Shown here in pieces: positions 1-9,377 of a stretch of 64,000 nt of DNA (positions are counted from its first letter, which is position 1; each line of letters begins with the position of its first letter). The stretch comes from Psychroserpens luteus (GTDB lineage: Bacteria; Bacteroidota; Bacteroidia; Flavobacteriales; Flavobacteriaceae): positions 124,001-188,000 of the forward strand of contig NZ_JADILU010000001.1 in NCBI RefSeq assembly GCF_015319355.1, given 5' to 3'. The notes beneath the pieces were generated by a model, which saw only the letters and a list, made by a program, of their open reading frames with translations, did not search any database and was not told the origin of the DNA. A program made the position numbers and the translations under genes.

Positions 1-176
1 CAGAAGAACGAGGCATGATTTAGAATTTTTAGATAATCCCTACGATTAAATTCTAATCTAGAACGAAAGTATTTTGATTAAAATTAGCTATCAAACTTAC
101 GAAGTAATAAATTTTATTTATTCGACAAAGTGTTCGTTTTTAGGGATTAAAACCAAATAAGTCAGACGACGTGTAA

Positions 177-1232
177 TTATACATCATCATAATCAACTTT
201 AATTGTTGGTGTTATAGGTTGTGCTTGACAGGTTAATATTAAGCCTTCAGCCAATTCACCATCTGTTAAAATATTATTTTGTCTCATGATAGCTTCGCCT
301 TCTGTGATTTTAGCAATACAACTGCTGCAAATTCCACCTTGACAAGAGTAAGGTGCATCAATATCTTCATCTAAGGCAGCTTCTAAAATGGTTTGCTTTT
401 GAGACATTTCAAACGTAAAAGTTTCATCATCTACGAGAACAGTTATTTTTGTTTTTCCGCTTGCAGCTGCTGTATCATTAACGACAGCAGGTTTTGCAGC
501 TTTAAAAAGCTCATAATGAATACGGTCTTCTTTGGTGCCATGTCCTGTCAATACATCTTTAACAGTATGAATCATCGCTTCAGGACCACAAAGATAATAA
601 GCATCAACATCAATATGTTTGTGCTTATTTTTCATAACGTAGTTTACTGTGCTTTTTTCAATACGTCCAAAAATAGCGTCATCTTCATCTGCTTGACTAA
701 ACACAAATTGAATAGAAAAACGGGCGCTATATTGATGTTGTAATTCTAACAACTCATTTAAAAACATAGTGTCCTTTGTCGTTTTATTGCCATAAACAAG
801 TATTACTTTACTTAGAACTTCTTCCTCTAAAGCACATTTAATAATGCTCAAAATTGGAGTGATACCACTTCCTGCAGCAAATAATCCAATATTTTTAGTT
901 TTAGAATCATTAGGTTCAAACACAAAACGACCTTTTGGAGGTGCAACATCTAAGACATTACCAACACTCAATTGTGTATTGGCATAAGCAGAGAATGTAC
1001 CATCTTCAACTTCTTTTACAGCAACTTTAAGTTCGCCACTTTTTGGAGACGAACATAGAGAATAATCTCTTCTTACTTCGTTTCCGTTAAGATTTGTTTT
1101 TAAAGTGATGTATTGTCCTGCTTTAAATTGAAATGTGTTTTTTAATTCCGTCGGAACGTCAAAACTTATAGTAACCGCGTTTTCGGTTGTTTTATTAATT
1201 TCTTTTATAGAAAGCTTATGAAATTGTGACAT
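177..1232 (-). CDS. Ferredoxin-NAD(P)H reductase, PaaE-like
   Basis: The 351-aa product has the three-part layout of class IA reductases such as PaaE/HmpB-like proteins. An N-terminal flavin-binding barrel carries the R-D-Y-S-L motif near residue 56. A nucleotide-binding domain carries GLFAAGSGITP near residue 118. A C-terminal plant-type 2Fe-2S domain has cysteines at about 297, 302, 305 and 335 (CX4CX2CX29C). It would pass electrons from NAD(P)H through FAD and the iron-sulfur cluster to a cytoplasmic oxygenase or desaturase. No other phenylacetate-pathway gene is in view, so the partner is unknown and I give no symbol. It is divergent from the PadR operon. ATG start at 1232; length is normal for the family. 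Confidence 0.85.
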   Translation of the reverse strand: MSQFHKLSIKEINKTTENAVTISFDVPTELKNTFQFKAGQYITLKTNLNGNEVRRDYSLCSSPKSGELKVAVKEVEDGTFSAYANTQLSVGNVLDVAPPKGRFVFEPNDSKTKNIGLFAAGSGITPILSIIKCALEEEVLSKVILVYGNKTTKDTMFLNELLELQHQYSARFSIQFVFSQADEDDAIFGRIEKSTVNYVMKNKHKHIDVDAYYLCGPEAMIHTVKDVLTGHGTKEDRIHYELFKAAKPAVVNDTAAASGKTKITVLVDDETFTFEMSQKQTILEAALDEDIDAPYSCQGGICSSCIAKITEGEAIMRQNNILTDGELAEGLILTCQAQPITPTIKVDYDDV

Positions 1233-1311
1233 GGTTTATTTTTTTGTAAAAATAATGAAGCTAAAACACTTTGTCATTTATTTAGAGAAAAAAAATAATA
1301 CATAAGACTTT

Positions 1312-1338
1312 TATACATAAGAATATTATGTATATTTG
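1312..1338 (+). promoter_or_regulatory. PadR-operon promoter overlapping a palindromic operator
   Basis: A perfect inverted repeat with 9-bp arms (TATACATAA at 1312-1320, TTATGTATA at 1326-1334) and a 5-bp spacer overlaps a -7 box TATATTTG (1331-1338) that fits the Bacteroidota consensus TAnnTTTG. A further direct copy of the half-site TACATAAG lies at 1299. The box ends 3 bp before the padR ATG at 1342, so a transcript from it would be nearly leaderless. PadR dimers usually bind ATGT/ACAT-type inverted repeats, so autorepression is the likely reading. Binding is inferred. Confidence 0.6.
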
Positions 1339-1341
1339 ATT

Positions 1342-1680
1342 ATGGCAAATTCTAAATTATATAAAGGCAGTTTAGTCACTATTATTTTAAAGCTTTTAAA
1401 TGAAAGCGATAAAATGTATGGTTATGAAATTACACAAAAAGTTAAAGCGCTTACCAAAGGTGAATTAAAAATTACTGAAGGCGCTTTATATCCTGCACTT
1501 CATAAATTAGAAGCAGAAGGATTGTTGGAGGTTGAGGTAAAAAAAGTAGATAATAGACTTAGAAAATATTATAAACTAACCGAAAAGGGCAATAAAGAAA
1601 CCGTTAGCAAATTACAAGAATTACAGGAGTATATCAAAACGATGCAGGTTTTGGTGAACCCTAAATTAATTGTAGAGTAA
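1342..1680 (+). CDS. PadR family transcriptional regulator
   Basis: The 112-aa product is almost wholly a PadR winged helix: LYKGSL at the N terminus, MYGYEITQKV, the recognition-helix region with TEGALYPALHKLE, and the wing with RKYYKLTEKG. I place the start at ATG 1342; a TTG two codons upstream would lie inside the -7 box. PadR proteins repress their own operon and nearby transporters until a drug or stress ligand binds. The stop codon overlaps the next ATG (TAATG at 1678-1682), so translation is coupled. It heads a tight plus-strand operon up to 6399 that ends with an ABC transporter, the usual context for the family. Confidence 0.9.
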   Translation: MANSKLYKGSLVTIILKLLNESDKMYGYEITQKVKALTKGELKITEGALYPALHKLEAEGLLEVEVKKVDNRLRKYYKLTEKGNKETVSKLQELQEYIKTMQVLVNPKLIVE

Positions 1681-2339
1681 TGGTTAAGTTAGAAAAAGAA
1701 GACATACAGTTTATAGAAAACTATCTGGAAAACTCAGATATTTTTTACGCAGATATCCGTATGGAAATGACAGATCATGTTGCTTCGGAAATTGAACAAC
1801 TCATGGACTCAGAACACACAACATTCTATGAGACTTTCAAAGATTACATGCTAAGTAATAAAGCCATATTATTAGAAAGTAACAAACAGTTTATTAGAGG
1901 AGCAGATAAATCTATTCTAAAACGATTAATGGTAGAAACACTTAAGTTGCCAACATTACTTGTCTTTGGATTAACTTTTTTTATCAGTTTTAAATGGTTA
2001 TCTACTATAGAGGTTGAAAATTTAAGAGATTATATGTCATTATTTCCAATACTGTCTATTGTGCCATTTTGTATAGTATATGTTATTGCTTTAAATATGT
2101 TTAAACTACCTCGGTTTTCTGGTATTGAGCGATTGGCATTTTTATACATGATTTGCTTTCAGTTTTTTAATTTTATCAGTTCTTTCTCAGGTGTGTATAT
2201 TCAAAGTAAAAGCAACTTTTATATTGTAGCAGTTGTTATGTCCATTATTATGACTTTAAGTTTACTAATTATAAAAATCACGTTAAAGATTATCAATCAA
2301 TATCGTAACAATTATAAATTTAACTATGAAATTGAATAA
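1680..2339 (+). CDS. PadR-associated 4-TM membrane protein, paralogue 1
   Basis: The 219-aa product has an N-terminal helical cytoplasmic domain of about 70 residues with the motif Y-x-D-I-x-x-E-M-x-D-H-V near residues 23-34, then four predicted membrane helices (about 88-107, 119-140, 149-170, 181-203). The motif recurs in the next two genes, so the three are paralogues. The helical domain resembles the small domains found beside PadR regulators (DUF1700/DUF1048-type, HAAS-like); that is recalled from family knowledge and not verified here. It overlaps padR by one base and the next gene by 14 bases. The function is unknown; sensing at the membrane or control of the downstream ABC transporter is plausible. 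Confidence 0.7.
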   Translation: MVKLEKEDIQFIENYLENSDIFYADIRMEMTDHVASEIEQLMDSEHTTFYETFKDYMLSNKAILLESNKQFIRGADKSILKRLMVETLKLPTLLVFGLTFFISFKWLSTIEVENLRDYMSLFPILSIVPFCIVYVIALNMFKLPRFSGIERLAFLYMICFQFFNFISSFSGVYIQSKSNFYIVAVVMSIIMTLSLLIIKITLKIINQYRNNYKFNYEIE

Positions 2340-2994
2340 AGACCAAATACAAATTATAGATAATTACCTCATTAGAAAGCAAGTTAAATATGCTGATTTA
2401 AAACTTGAAATTTTAGATCATATGATCTCTGATATTGAGAGCGAAATGGAAACCAATAAAATTTCATTTGATGACGCATTTGATAAAACGATAGTTAAAT
2501 GGAAAAGCAGTTTCTTAGAAACGTCTAGTCTATGGTTAGGAGCAGCTTATGTAAGGCCAAAAATCATTATTTCAAAATTAACTAATACTTTAAAACCATT
2601 GATTTTAAAGGTTTTAATGAGTACGGTTTTAATAACTGTTTTACTTTATGTACTAGATAATGGTTTTTTTAAAATGAATTTAAATGATTACAAAGAAAGC
2701 TTACTTATTGCTATTTATGTATTCGCAGCAGTCAATACATTGATCTTAAGTTACTGGGCTATTTTAATGTACAGGTCAAAAGTAAAAACATCATTTAGTT
2801 TCTTGTACTATCGTCAAGTTGTTGTGTTTTGCTTTTTTCCGTTTATGATAACAGATACTTTTTTATTAAAAGAAGGGTCAATTAATTTTATCTCTTTAGG
2901 GTTTATCATATTATCTGTTTTTATCTCTTTAATGGGAAGAGAGTTGTTTAAAGCTCATTTTAAAACATTAAAAATAATAAACCAATTCGCTTAA
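2326..2994 (+). CDS. PadR-associated 4-TM membrane protein, paralogue 2
   Basis: The 222-aa product opens with a helical segment containing NYL, Y-A-D-L-K-L-E-I-L-D-H-M and D-I-E, matching paralogue 1, followed by four hydrophobic helices at about 91-108, 125-148, 160-177 and 188-205. The ATG lies 14 bases inside the upstream gene, which supports translational coupling. Sequence similarity to its neighbours is clear only in the N-terminal domain; the membrane part has diverged in sequence but keeps its topology. Function unknown. Confidence 0.7.
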   Translation: MKLNKDQIQIIDNYLIRKQVKYADLKLEILDHMISDIESEMETNKISFDDAFDKTIVKWKSSFLETSSLWLGAAYVRPKIIISKLTNTLKPLILKVLMSTVLITVLLYVLDNGFFKMNLNDYKESLLIAIYVFAAVNTLILSYWAILMYRSKVKTSFSFLYYRQVVVFCFFPFMITDTFLLKEGSINFISLGFIILSVFISLMGRELFKAHFKTLKIINQFA

Positions 2995-3015
2995 TTTTTA
3001 AGTGCTTATTTAACA

Positions 3016-3705
3016 ATGAAAATTAAAGAAACTCAAATAGAAGACCTCTACGCTTTTACAAGACAACATTTTGTAGAACATTATGATTTACAAACCGAAC
3101 TTGTAGATCATTTAGCTAATGATATTGAAACTATTTGGATTGAACAGCCAAAATTGTCTTACATAGAGGCTCGCGATATGGCTTTTAAAAAGTTTGGGAT
3201 TTTCGGGTTTATGGATGTTGCAAGCAAACGTCAAAAAGCAATGGGTAAGCGATATAATAAATACTTATGGCAAGAATTTAAAGAATGGTTTACATTTCCG
3301 AAGTTAATAATAACACTATCTATATGTTTGGGTTTATATGTAGCACTTTCTTTTAATTTTGTATCCTATGTTTTAATTACTGTTTATAGCATAATCACTA
3401 TTTGGAGCTTCTATAAGAGCATACAATTAAATAGACAATTTAAACGCAGAAAAAAGATTTCAAAAAAGAAATGGATGCTAGAAGAGATTATATTTAAACA
3501 AGCTGGTGTTTCTGGTTTATTATTAATGTCTCAACTTCCTTCATTGCATAGATTTTTAGATGCTTCATCATTATCAATTAGCATGATAATCATTGTGTCT
3601 ACATGTTCAACCTTAATAATTCTTTGGATGTACATAAGCTTCGAACTCCTTCCGAATAAAGCAGAAGAACTCCTTAATGACACCTATCCAGAATTTAGTT
3701 TGTAA
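3016..3705 (+). CDS. PadR-associated 4-TM membrane protein, paralogue 3
   Basis: The 229-aa product keeps the N-terminal signature in the form HYDLQTELVDHLANDIE and then a basic linker (KRQKAMGKRYNKY) before a first pair of membrane helices, a lysine/arginine-rich cytoplasmic loop (RRKKISKKK) and a second pair. It is the most diverged of the three paralogues. The gap to the upstream gene is 21 bp. Like its siblings it has no recognisable catalytic motif. It may bind or regulate the ABC transporter encoded downstream. Confidence 0.65.
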   Translation: MKIKETQIEDLYAFTRQHFVEHYDLQTELVDHLANDIETIWIEQPKLSYIEARDMAFKKFGIFGFMDVASKRQKAMGKRYNKYLWQEFKEWFTFPKLIITLSICLGLYVALSFNFVSYVLITVYSIITIWSFYKSIQLNRQFKRRKKISKKKWMLEEIIFKQAGVSGLLLMSQLPSLHRFLDASSLSISMIIIVSTCSTLIILWMYISFELLPNKAEELLNDTYPEFSL

Positions 3706-3762
3706 CAAAATAAGATTATCAACTACTAATATTTTAGAATAATAAATTAAATAACAAAAACC

Positions 3763-4167
3763 ATGAAAAAACTATTATTTGCTATCGCTTTTATCTGTAC
3801 ACTTACTATTCAAGCACAAGACAATTCAGAATTTAAAACACAAACTATCGAGTTTATTCAACTAACAGGAACTGCCGATGCTTTTAATAATGCTATTTCT
3901 CAAATAGGAGCAATGGTTCCTGCAGATAAAAAAGAAGCATATACTAAAGAAGCTAATGGGACTTTAGATGATTTATACAGCAAATTAGCAGATGTATATA
4001 TGAAAGAATTTACAGAAGAAGACATCAACGAATTGGTGGTGTTTTACAAAACTGATTTAGGAAAAAAATTAGCTTCAAAACAAACCCAATTGGTGCAATC
4101 TGGAATGGCTATTGGTCAAACCTGGGGAATGGAATTATCACAAATTGCTGGTAAATACGCTAATTAG
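3763..4167 (+). CDS. Secreted DUF2059 domain protein
   Basis: The 134-aa product starts with a signal peptide (MKKLLFAIAFICTLTIQAQ) cut near residue 19. The mature part is alpha-helical and carries the DUF2059 core, seen as EDINELVVFYKTDLGKKLASK followed by a helix ending MGQTWG-like. DUF2059 proteins are periplasmic and have no assigned activity. It sits between the membrane paralogues and the ABC genes with a 57-bp upstream gap, so it is probably co-transcribed and may be the periplasmic part of the same module. Confidence 0.75.
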   Translation: MKKLLFAIAFICTLTIQAQDNSEFKTQTIEFIQLTGTADAFNNAISQIGAMVPADKKEAYTKEANGTLDDLYSKLADVYMKEFTEEDINELVVFYKTDLGKKLASKQTQLVQSGMAIGQTWGMELSQIAGKYAN

Positions 4168-4190
4168 TAAAATTCAATCAATCAAAAATT

Positions 4191-5666
4191 ATGATTAAAC
4201 GTTTTTTAAGTTTAGAGTGGAAACAATTTAGAAGAGCTTCTTATTTTCAAAAAGGAATCGCTATTAAAATCCTATTATTTTTTGGAGTTATCTATTTTGG
4301 AGGTGCAGCACTTATGCTTGGTGCTGGAATGTTTTTTATTCTTAAAAAAACGTTCCCAGAAATAGATCCATTAGTAATGGTAAATAATTATTTAGTTTAT
4401 TGGATATTATTTGAGTTAATGCTTCGATATTTTATGCAGCAACTGCCTGTAATGAACATTAAGCCATTGATGATTATACCTATAAAGAGAAATTCTGTAA
4501 TTCATTATTTATTAGGAAAAACAGCGTTTTCGTTTTTTAATTTTATTTCAGTTTTAATATTTCTTCCTTTTTCTATTGTATTATTATTTCAAGGTTACCC
4601 AGTAGTTAATGTAATCTTATGGTTTTTCGCTTTAATGTGTATTACCATGTCAATTAACTTTTTAAATTTTTTAATCAATAAAAGTAATACCGTTTTTTAT
4701 GGTATTGCATCTATGGTGATTGCAATTGTAGCATTGAGATATTTTAACATTTTTGATGTAACAGAACCAGTTGGAAAAATCTTTAATGGATTATTTAACC
4801 AACCTTATTTAGCAATTATTCCATTATTAACAATGATAGGATTTTATAAGGCGAATTTTGATTTTATCAGAAAAGGATTTTATTTAGATGGAGCAGTTTC
4901 AAAGAAAATAAAAGAAGTTAATGCAACCGATTTATCATGGATGGATCGTTTTGGAAGTGTTGCTCCTTTTCTAAAAAATGATATAAAAATGATTACGCGT
5001 AATGCAAGACCAAAACAAGTGGTCCTCATGTCATTTTTCTTTTTATTCTATGGTTTATTCTTTTTTACTCAAAAAGTGTACATTGAAGAGATGCCTTATT
5101 TATTAGGTTTTGCTTCAATATTTATTACTGGAGGATTTCTTTTAAGTTTTGGTCAATTGGTGCCTTCTTGGGATAGTGAATATTATAAACTTTTAATGAG
5201 TCAAAATATTCCGTATAGACAGTATTTAGAATCTAAATGGTATTTAATGGTTTTTGCAGTAATTGTTGCATTTATATTAAGTACACCATACTTATATTTT
5301 GGGATGGATATTTATTTAATAATAGCAGCTGGTGCATTATTTAATATTGGTCTAAACACATTTATTACCTTATTTGGAGGTGCTTTAAACAGAGTTCCAA
5401 TAGAATTAGATACAAAAGCAAAAGCTTTTAGCAATACCAATGGTTTTAATCCAACGCAACTACTTATAGCACTACCAAAAATGCTATTGCCAATAATAAT
5501 CTTTTTTATACCTTATCACTTTATTAGTTTTAATGCAGGGATTATAGCGTTAGCGTTATCTGGAGTTATTGGTATTGTGTTTAAAAACTTTTTCTTAAAC
5601 AAAATAGAGCAAGTATACCAAAAAGGAAAGTATAAGACTATTGCAGCATTTAGCGAAAAAAAATAA
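4191..5666 (+). CDS. ABC transporter permease, DUF5687-type
   Basis: The 491-aa product is an integral membrane protein with about ten to twelve hydrophobic helices spread over its length, beginning with a short cytoplasmic N terminus (FLSLEWKQFRRA) typical of Bacteroidota DUF5687 permeases. A central cytoplasmic stretch (about 235-275) contains FLKNDIKMITRN, a likely coupling region for the ATPase. The ATPase gene follows after 25 bp. The substrate cannot be told from the sequence. Confidence 0.75.
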   Translation: MIKRFLSLEWKQFRRASYFQKGIAIKILLFFGVIYFGGAALMLGAGMFFILKKTFPEIDPLVMVNNYLVYWILFELMLRYFMQQLPVMNIKPLMIIPIKRNSVIHYLLGKTAFSFFNFISVLIFLPFSIVLLFQGYPVVNVILWFFALMCITMSINFLNFLINKSNTVFYGIASMVIAIVALRYFNIFDVTEPVGKIFNGLFNQPYLAIIPLLTMIGFYKANFDFIRKGFYLDGAVSKKIKEVNATDLSWMDRFGSVAPFLKNDIKMITRNARPKQVVLMSFFFLFYGLFFFTQKVYIEEMPYLLGFASIFITGGFLLSFGQLVPSWDSEYYKLLMSQNIPYRQYLESKWYLMVFAVIVAFILSTPYLYFGMDIYLIIAAGALFNIGLNTFITLFGGALNRVPIELDTKAKAFSNTNGFNPTQLLIALPKMLLPIIIFFIPYHFISFNAGIIALALSGVIGIVFKNFFLNKIEQVYQKGKYKTIAAFSEKK

Positions 5667-5691
5667 TTAGAATTTAAAACATATAACACTA

Positions 5692-6399
5692 ATGATAATT
5701 ACATCAAACTTATCAAAAAAATATAATGGCGTTTCAGTATTGCATATTGAAAACCTTGAGATTCCAAAAGGTCAAAGTTTTGGATTAGTAGGTAATAATG
5801 GCGCAGGAAAAACAACATATTTTAGTTTGTTGTTGGATTTAATTCAGCCAACGACAGGATATATTGAAAATAATGGAGTAATGGTTCATGAAAGTGAAGA
5901 TTGGAAGCCATTCACATCATCTTTTATTGATGAAAGTTTTCTAATTGGTTATTTAACTGCTGAAGAGTATTTTTACTTCATAGGCGAGTTACGTGGACAA
6001 AACAAAGCAGATGTGGACGCATTAGTGTCTCAGTTTGAAGACTTCTTTCACGGTGAAATTTTAGGTCAGAAAAAATACCTCAGGGATTTAAGTAAAGGAA
6101 ACCAGAAAAAAGCAGGAATCGTTGCAGCTTTAATAGGAAATCCAGAAGTGATCATTCTTGATGAACCATTTGCAAATTTAGATCCAACTACTCAAATTCG
6201 TTTAAAAGGGATTATTAAAGACTTAGCAGAAAAGCAAGGTGTTACCGTTTTGGTTTCTAGTCATGACTTATTGCACGTTACAGACGTTTGTGAACGTATT
6301 GTAGTTTTAGAAAAAGGTGAAGTTGTAAAAGATTTGGCTACTACTGAAGCAACTTTAAAAGAACTTGAAGCACATTTTTCAGGTTCTGAGGTCGTATAA
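5692..6399 (+). CDS. ABC transporter ATP-binding protein
   Basis: The 235-aa product is a complete nucleotide-binding domain. Walker A is GNNGAGKTT (34-42), the signature is LSKGN (133-137), Walker B is VIILDEPF (153-160) and the switch histidine is H191 (SSHDL). LSKGN replaces the usual LSGGQ, as is common in ABC-2-type exporters of this phylum. It pairs with the permease immediately upstream and closes the PadR-led operon. Confidence 0.88.
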   Translation: MIITSNLSKKYNGVSVLHIENLEIPKGQSFGLVGNNGAGKTTYFSLLLDLIQPTTGYIENNGVMVHESEDWKPFTSSFIDESFLIGYLTAEEYFYFIGELRGQNKADVDALVSQFEDFFHGEILGQKKYLRDLSKGNQKKAGIVAALIGNPEVIILDEPFANLDPTTQIRLKGIIKDLAEKQGVTVLVSSHDLLHVTDVCERIVVLEKGEVVKDLATTEATLKELEAHFSGSEVV

Positions 6400-6403
6400 G
6401 ACT

Positions 6404-6604
6404 CTTTCTCGCTAAGGAGCAAAGTCACAAAGCAACTCATACTAATGGTTTGTTAAAAGTGAATAGTTTGAGCTAATTATAAAATAGTATTGCTTTTCAT
6501 AAGAGTAATCATACAACGCTTTGCTACTCTGCACCTTTGCGACAGAACCCAAGTAAAAGTATTCACATAACACTTTGCTACTTTGCGCTTTTGCGAGAAA
6601 AAAA
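6404..6604. repeat. Degenerate intergenic repeats (CTTTGC-type), inverted
   Basis: The 385-bp gap 6400-6784 holds three related motifs rich in CTTTGC/CTTTGCGAG: a reverse copy at about 6404-6434 and forward copies at 6517-6544 and 6571-6604. The outer two are inverted and could pair across about 140 bp. Such sequences resemble the abundant low-copy-conservation intergenic repeats of flavobacterial genomes. The rest of the gap (6605-6784) shows no gene; an AT-rich segment before 6785 must hold the sprE promoter, but I see no exact TAnnTTTG box. Confidence 0.5.
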
Positions 6605-6784
6605 GGATAAGAGTAAAACGCTAGAGTAAGTCAACTAAACACCGAGCACCTTTCCACCAAACGACTCAATACATCGATAAATCACCCATTTTTCCAAGAT
6701 AAATCAAAAAGATGCTTATTTTTACAGCGCTACATAATATATGCGAGCGATTTTAGTTATAGTATTTACAAAAAACTAAACCTT

Positions 6785-9367
6785 TTGAATACATCTTTTA
6801 AAGTCTTAATATCAGTTTTTTGCGTAACAATGCTTATCACAAGTTGTTCACGTAAGAAGGATACTTTTATTAATCGAAATTTTCATGCACTAGGTACCAA
6901 ATACAATATTTTGTATAATGGTAATATTGCATTAGAAAAAGGAAGAGAAACTGTTGATAATGCTGCAACAGATAACTATTGGCAATTACTTCCAATAGAA
7001 CGAATGCAAGTCTCAGAAGATATTTTTTTTCCTGGTCAATCTAAAAACCAAGATTTTGAACGTGCTGAAGAAAAAGCAATTAAAGCAGTTCAAAAACATG
7101 GGATGAATATTAAGGGTAAAGAGTACAACCCTCAAATAGATGAAGCGTATTTACTCTTAGGTCAAGCACGTTATTTCGATCAACGTTTTGTGCCAGCTCT
7201 TGAAGCTTTCAACTACATTTTATACAAATATCCGGCTAGTGATAAAATTAATACTGCTAAAGTTTGGAGAGAAAAAGCAAACATTAGATTAGAAAATAAT
7301 GAACTAGCTATTAAAAATTTAAAGCGTCTTTTAGAGCAAGAAGAACTAGAAGATCAAGATTTAGCAGATGCGACATCAATATTAGCTCAAGCTTATATTA
7401 ATGTGAAATCTAAAGACAGTGCTTTAACACAATTAGCAATTGCTGCAGATTTCACGAAGAAGAACAAAGAAAAAGCACGTTTCAATTATGTTATTGGTCA
7501 GCTTTATAATGAATTCGGAAAAAAAGACAGTGCAAACCTGGCGTTTGATAACGTTATTGATATGCATCGTAAAATCCCAAGACCATATTACATCAATGCT
7601 CACTTAGCCAAATCAAATAACTTTGATATGGAAAACGGAAACCAAATAGAGTTTCTAGAGTACTTGACAGATTTGGAAGAAGACCGTGAAAATCGCCCTT
7701 TTTTAGATAAGATTTATTACCGCATTGCAGAGTTTCATAGAGCCAACAAGAGAGATTCTATGGCAATCGCTTACTACAACAAATCACTTCGTACCAATTC
7801 AGGTGATAAAGATTTGAAATCAAGAGATTATGCAACGCTAGGTGATATGAGTTTTGACAATGCAGAGTATAAACTCGCAGGAGCATATTACGATAGTACG
7901 ATGTTGAATATGAAGCTTAATTCTAAGCCATATCGTGTTGTTAAGCGGAAACGTGAGAACCTTGAAGATGTGATCTATTATGAAGATATTGCTCAAGCAA
8001 ATGACAGTATTTTGAGATTGGTAAATCTTTCCGAAGTAGAAAGACTTGCGTATTTCACAACCTATACAGAAGAATTAAAAGTATTGGCAGAAGCCGAAAA
8101 AGAAAAAGCGGAAGCTGAAGCGAGACGCAAAGCAAGTGGCTCTGGGCTAAAAACCTCAGAAAACACCAATAATAGCAAAAGTAGCCTAGGATCAAAATCT
8201 GTTAGAGCAACTCCTGGAGGAGCTAAAACTAGCCAAGAAAGCGACTTTTACTTTTATAATCCTACAACAGTTGCCTACGGAAAAAGTGAATTCGTGAAAG
8301 TTTGGGGAGACAGAGAATTAAAAGATAATTGGAGATTGTCTGACGCAAAAGGTAAAGGATCTAATAGTTCTCAAGATATAGATGTTGCTGCAAATGCTAC
8401 AGATGACGAGCGTTTTGATCCTGAGTTTTATATTGCTAAAATACCATCAGATCAAAAAGTGATTGATAGTTTAGCAAAAGATAGAAACTATGCTTATTAC
8501 CAATTAGGGACTATTTATAAAGAGAAATTCAAAGAGTATGAATTAGCGAAAGTTAAACTCGAAACCTTATTACAAAACAATCCTGAAGACCGTTTAATAT
8601 TACCTTCAAAATATAACTTATATAAAATTTATATAGAGTTAGGATTGAGCAGTAAAGCATCTGCAATGATGGATGAGATTGTAAATACATATCCAGATTC
8701 TAGATATGCAAAAATATTACTCAATCCAAAGTCTGAATTTGCACTAGACGAGAATAGCCCAGAAAGTTTATATAAAAAGATATTTAAACAATTTGGTGAC
8801 CAGCAATATGCTGAGGTTGTTACAAAAGCAGAACAATACATTACTCAATTTGAAGGAGACCCTTTAGTGCCTAAATTTGAAATTTTAAAAGCTTCTGCAA
8901 ACGGTCGATTAAATGGGTTTGAAGCTTACAAAAAAGGCGTAAATTATATTGCGTTGACATATCCAAATTCCGAAGAAGGAAAAAAAGCAAAAGAGATTTT
9001 AAAAACCGTGATTCCTATTTTAGCTAAAAAAGAATTTGTTAGTAATGATACAGGGAATCGCTTTAATGTATTGTACTCTTTTACTAATGAAGAGAAAGAT
9101 CAAATAGAAGAGTTTGTGAAAAAATTAGATAATTCAGTCTCAAAAGTAAGTTACTTCAATCTGTCTACATCAGTAGATTTTTATGATGCTAATACAACTT
9201 TTGTTGTTGTCCACGGACTAAAAAGTATTCAAGGTGCTGCTGGTTTTGCAGAAATACTAAAAGAAAACAAAGACAAAATAGACCGAGATTTTTATTCAAT
9301 TTCTTCACCTAATTATGAAATTGTTCAGCGACATAAAAACTTAAACGAATACCTCGAATCACAATAA
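6785..9367 (+). CDS. sprE: SprE/PorW, T9SS and gliding TPR lipoprotein
   Basis: The 860-aa product is an outer-membrane-type lipoprotein: the signal peptide ends in LITSC with the lipidated cysteine at position 21, followed by an R-K-K-rich start and the family segment FHALGTKYNILYNGN. Several tetratricopeptide-like helical pairs follow (about 130-390 and 560-690), separated by a low-complexity A/E/K and S-rich linker (about 430-490). SprE (PorW in Porphyromonas) is needed for type IX secretion and gliding. The only usable start is TTG at 6785; no in-frame ATG lies upstream and the first internal ATG would destroy the signal peptide. Bactofilin follows after 10 bp. Confidence 0.85.
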   Translation: MNTSFKVLISVFCVTMLITSCSRKKDTFINRNFHALGTKYNILYNGNIALEKGRETVDNAATDNYWQLLPIERMQVSEDIFFPGQSKNQDFERAEEKAIKAVQKHGMNIKGKEYNPQIDEAYLLLGQARYFDQRFVPALEAFNYILYKYPASDKINTAKVWREKANIRLENNELAIKNLKRLLEQEELEDQDLADATSILAQAYINVKSKDSALTQLAIAADFTKKNKEKARFNYVIGQLYNEFGKKDSANLAFDNVIDMHRKIPRPYYINAHLAKSNNFDMENGNQIEFLEYLTDLEEDRENRPFLDKIYYRIAEFHRANKRDSMAIAYYNKSLRTNSGDKDLKSRDYATLGDMSFDNAEYKLAGAYYDSTMLNMKLNSKPYRVVKRKRENLEDVIYYEDIAQANDSILRLVNLSEVERLAYFTTYTEELKVLAEAEKEKAEAEARRKASGSGLKTSENTNNSKSSLGSKSVRATPGGAKTSQESDFYFYNPTTVAYGKSEFVKVWGDRELKDNWRLSDAKGKGSNSSQDIDVAANATDDERFDPEFYIAKIPSDQKVIDSLAKDRNYAYYQLGTIYKEKFKEYELAKVKLETLLQNNPEDRLILPSKYNLYKIYIELGLSSKASAMMDEIVNTYPDSRYAKILLNPKSEFALDENSPESLYKKIFKQFGDQQYAEVVTKAEQYITQFEGDPLVPKFEILKASANGRLNGFEAYKKGVNYIALTYPNSEEGKKAKEILKTVIPILAKKEFVSNDTGNRFNVLYSFTNEEKDQIEEFVKKLDNSVSKVSYFNLSTSVDFYDANTTFVVVHGLKSIQGAAGFAEILKENKDKIDRDFYSISSPNYEIVQRHKNLNEYLESQ

Positions 9368-9377
9368 ATATAGACCT

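Noticed and set aside
1-16. Possible start of a leftward gene (ATG on the minus strand at 16, then P-R-S-S)
   Set aside because: Only five codons are visible. A TAAGTTTG box at 92-99 on the minus strand would suit it, but this is too little to call a gene.
393-743. Plus-strand open frame opposite the oxidoreductase
   Set aside because: Lies wholly inside a well-supported gene on the other strand, has no start signal and no domain.
177-1232. Phenylacetate degradation locus
   Set aside because: Only the reductase-like gene is present; no paaA-D or other pathway genes in view.
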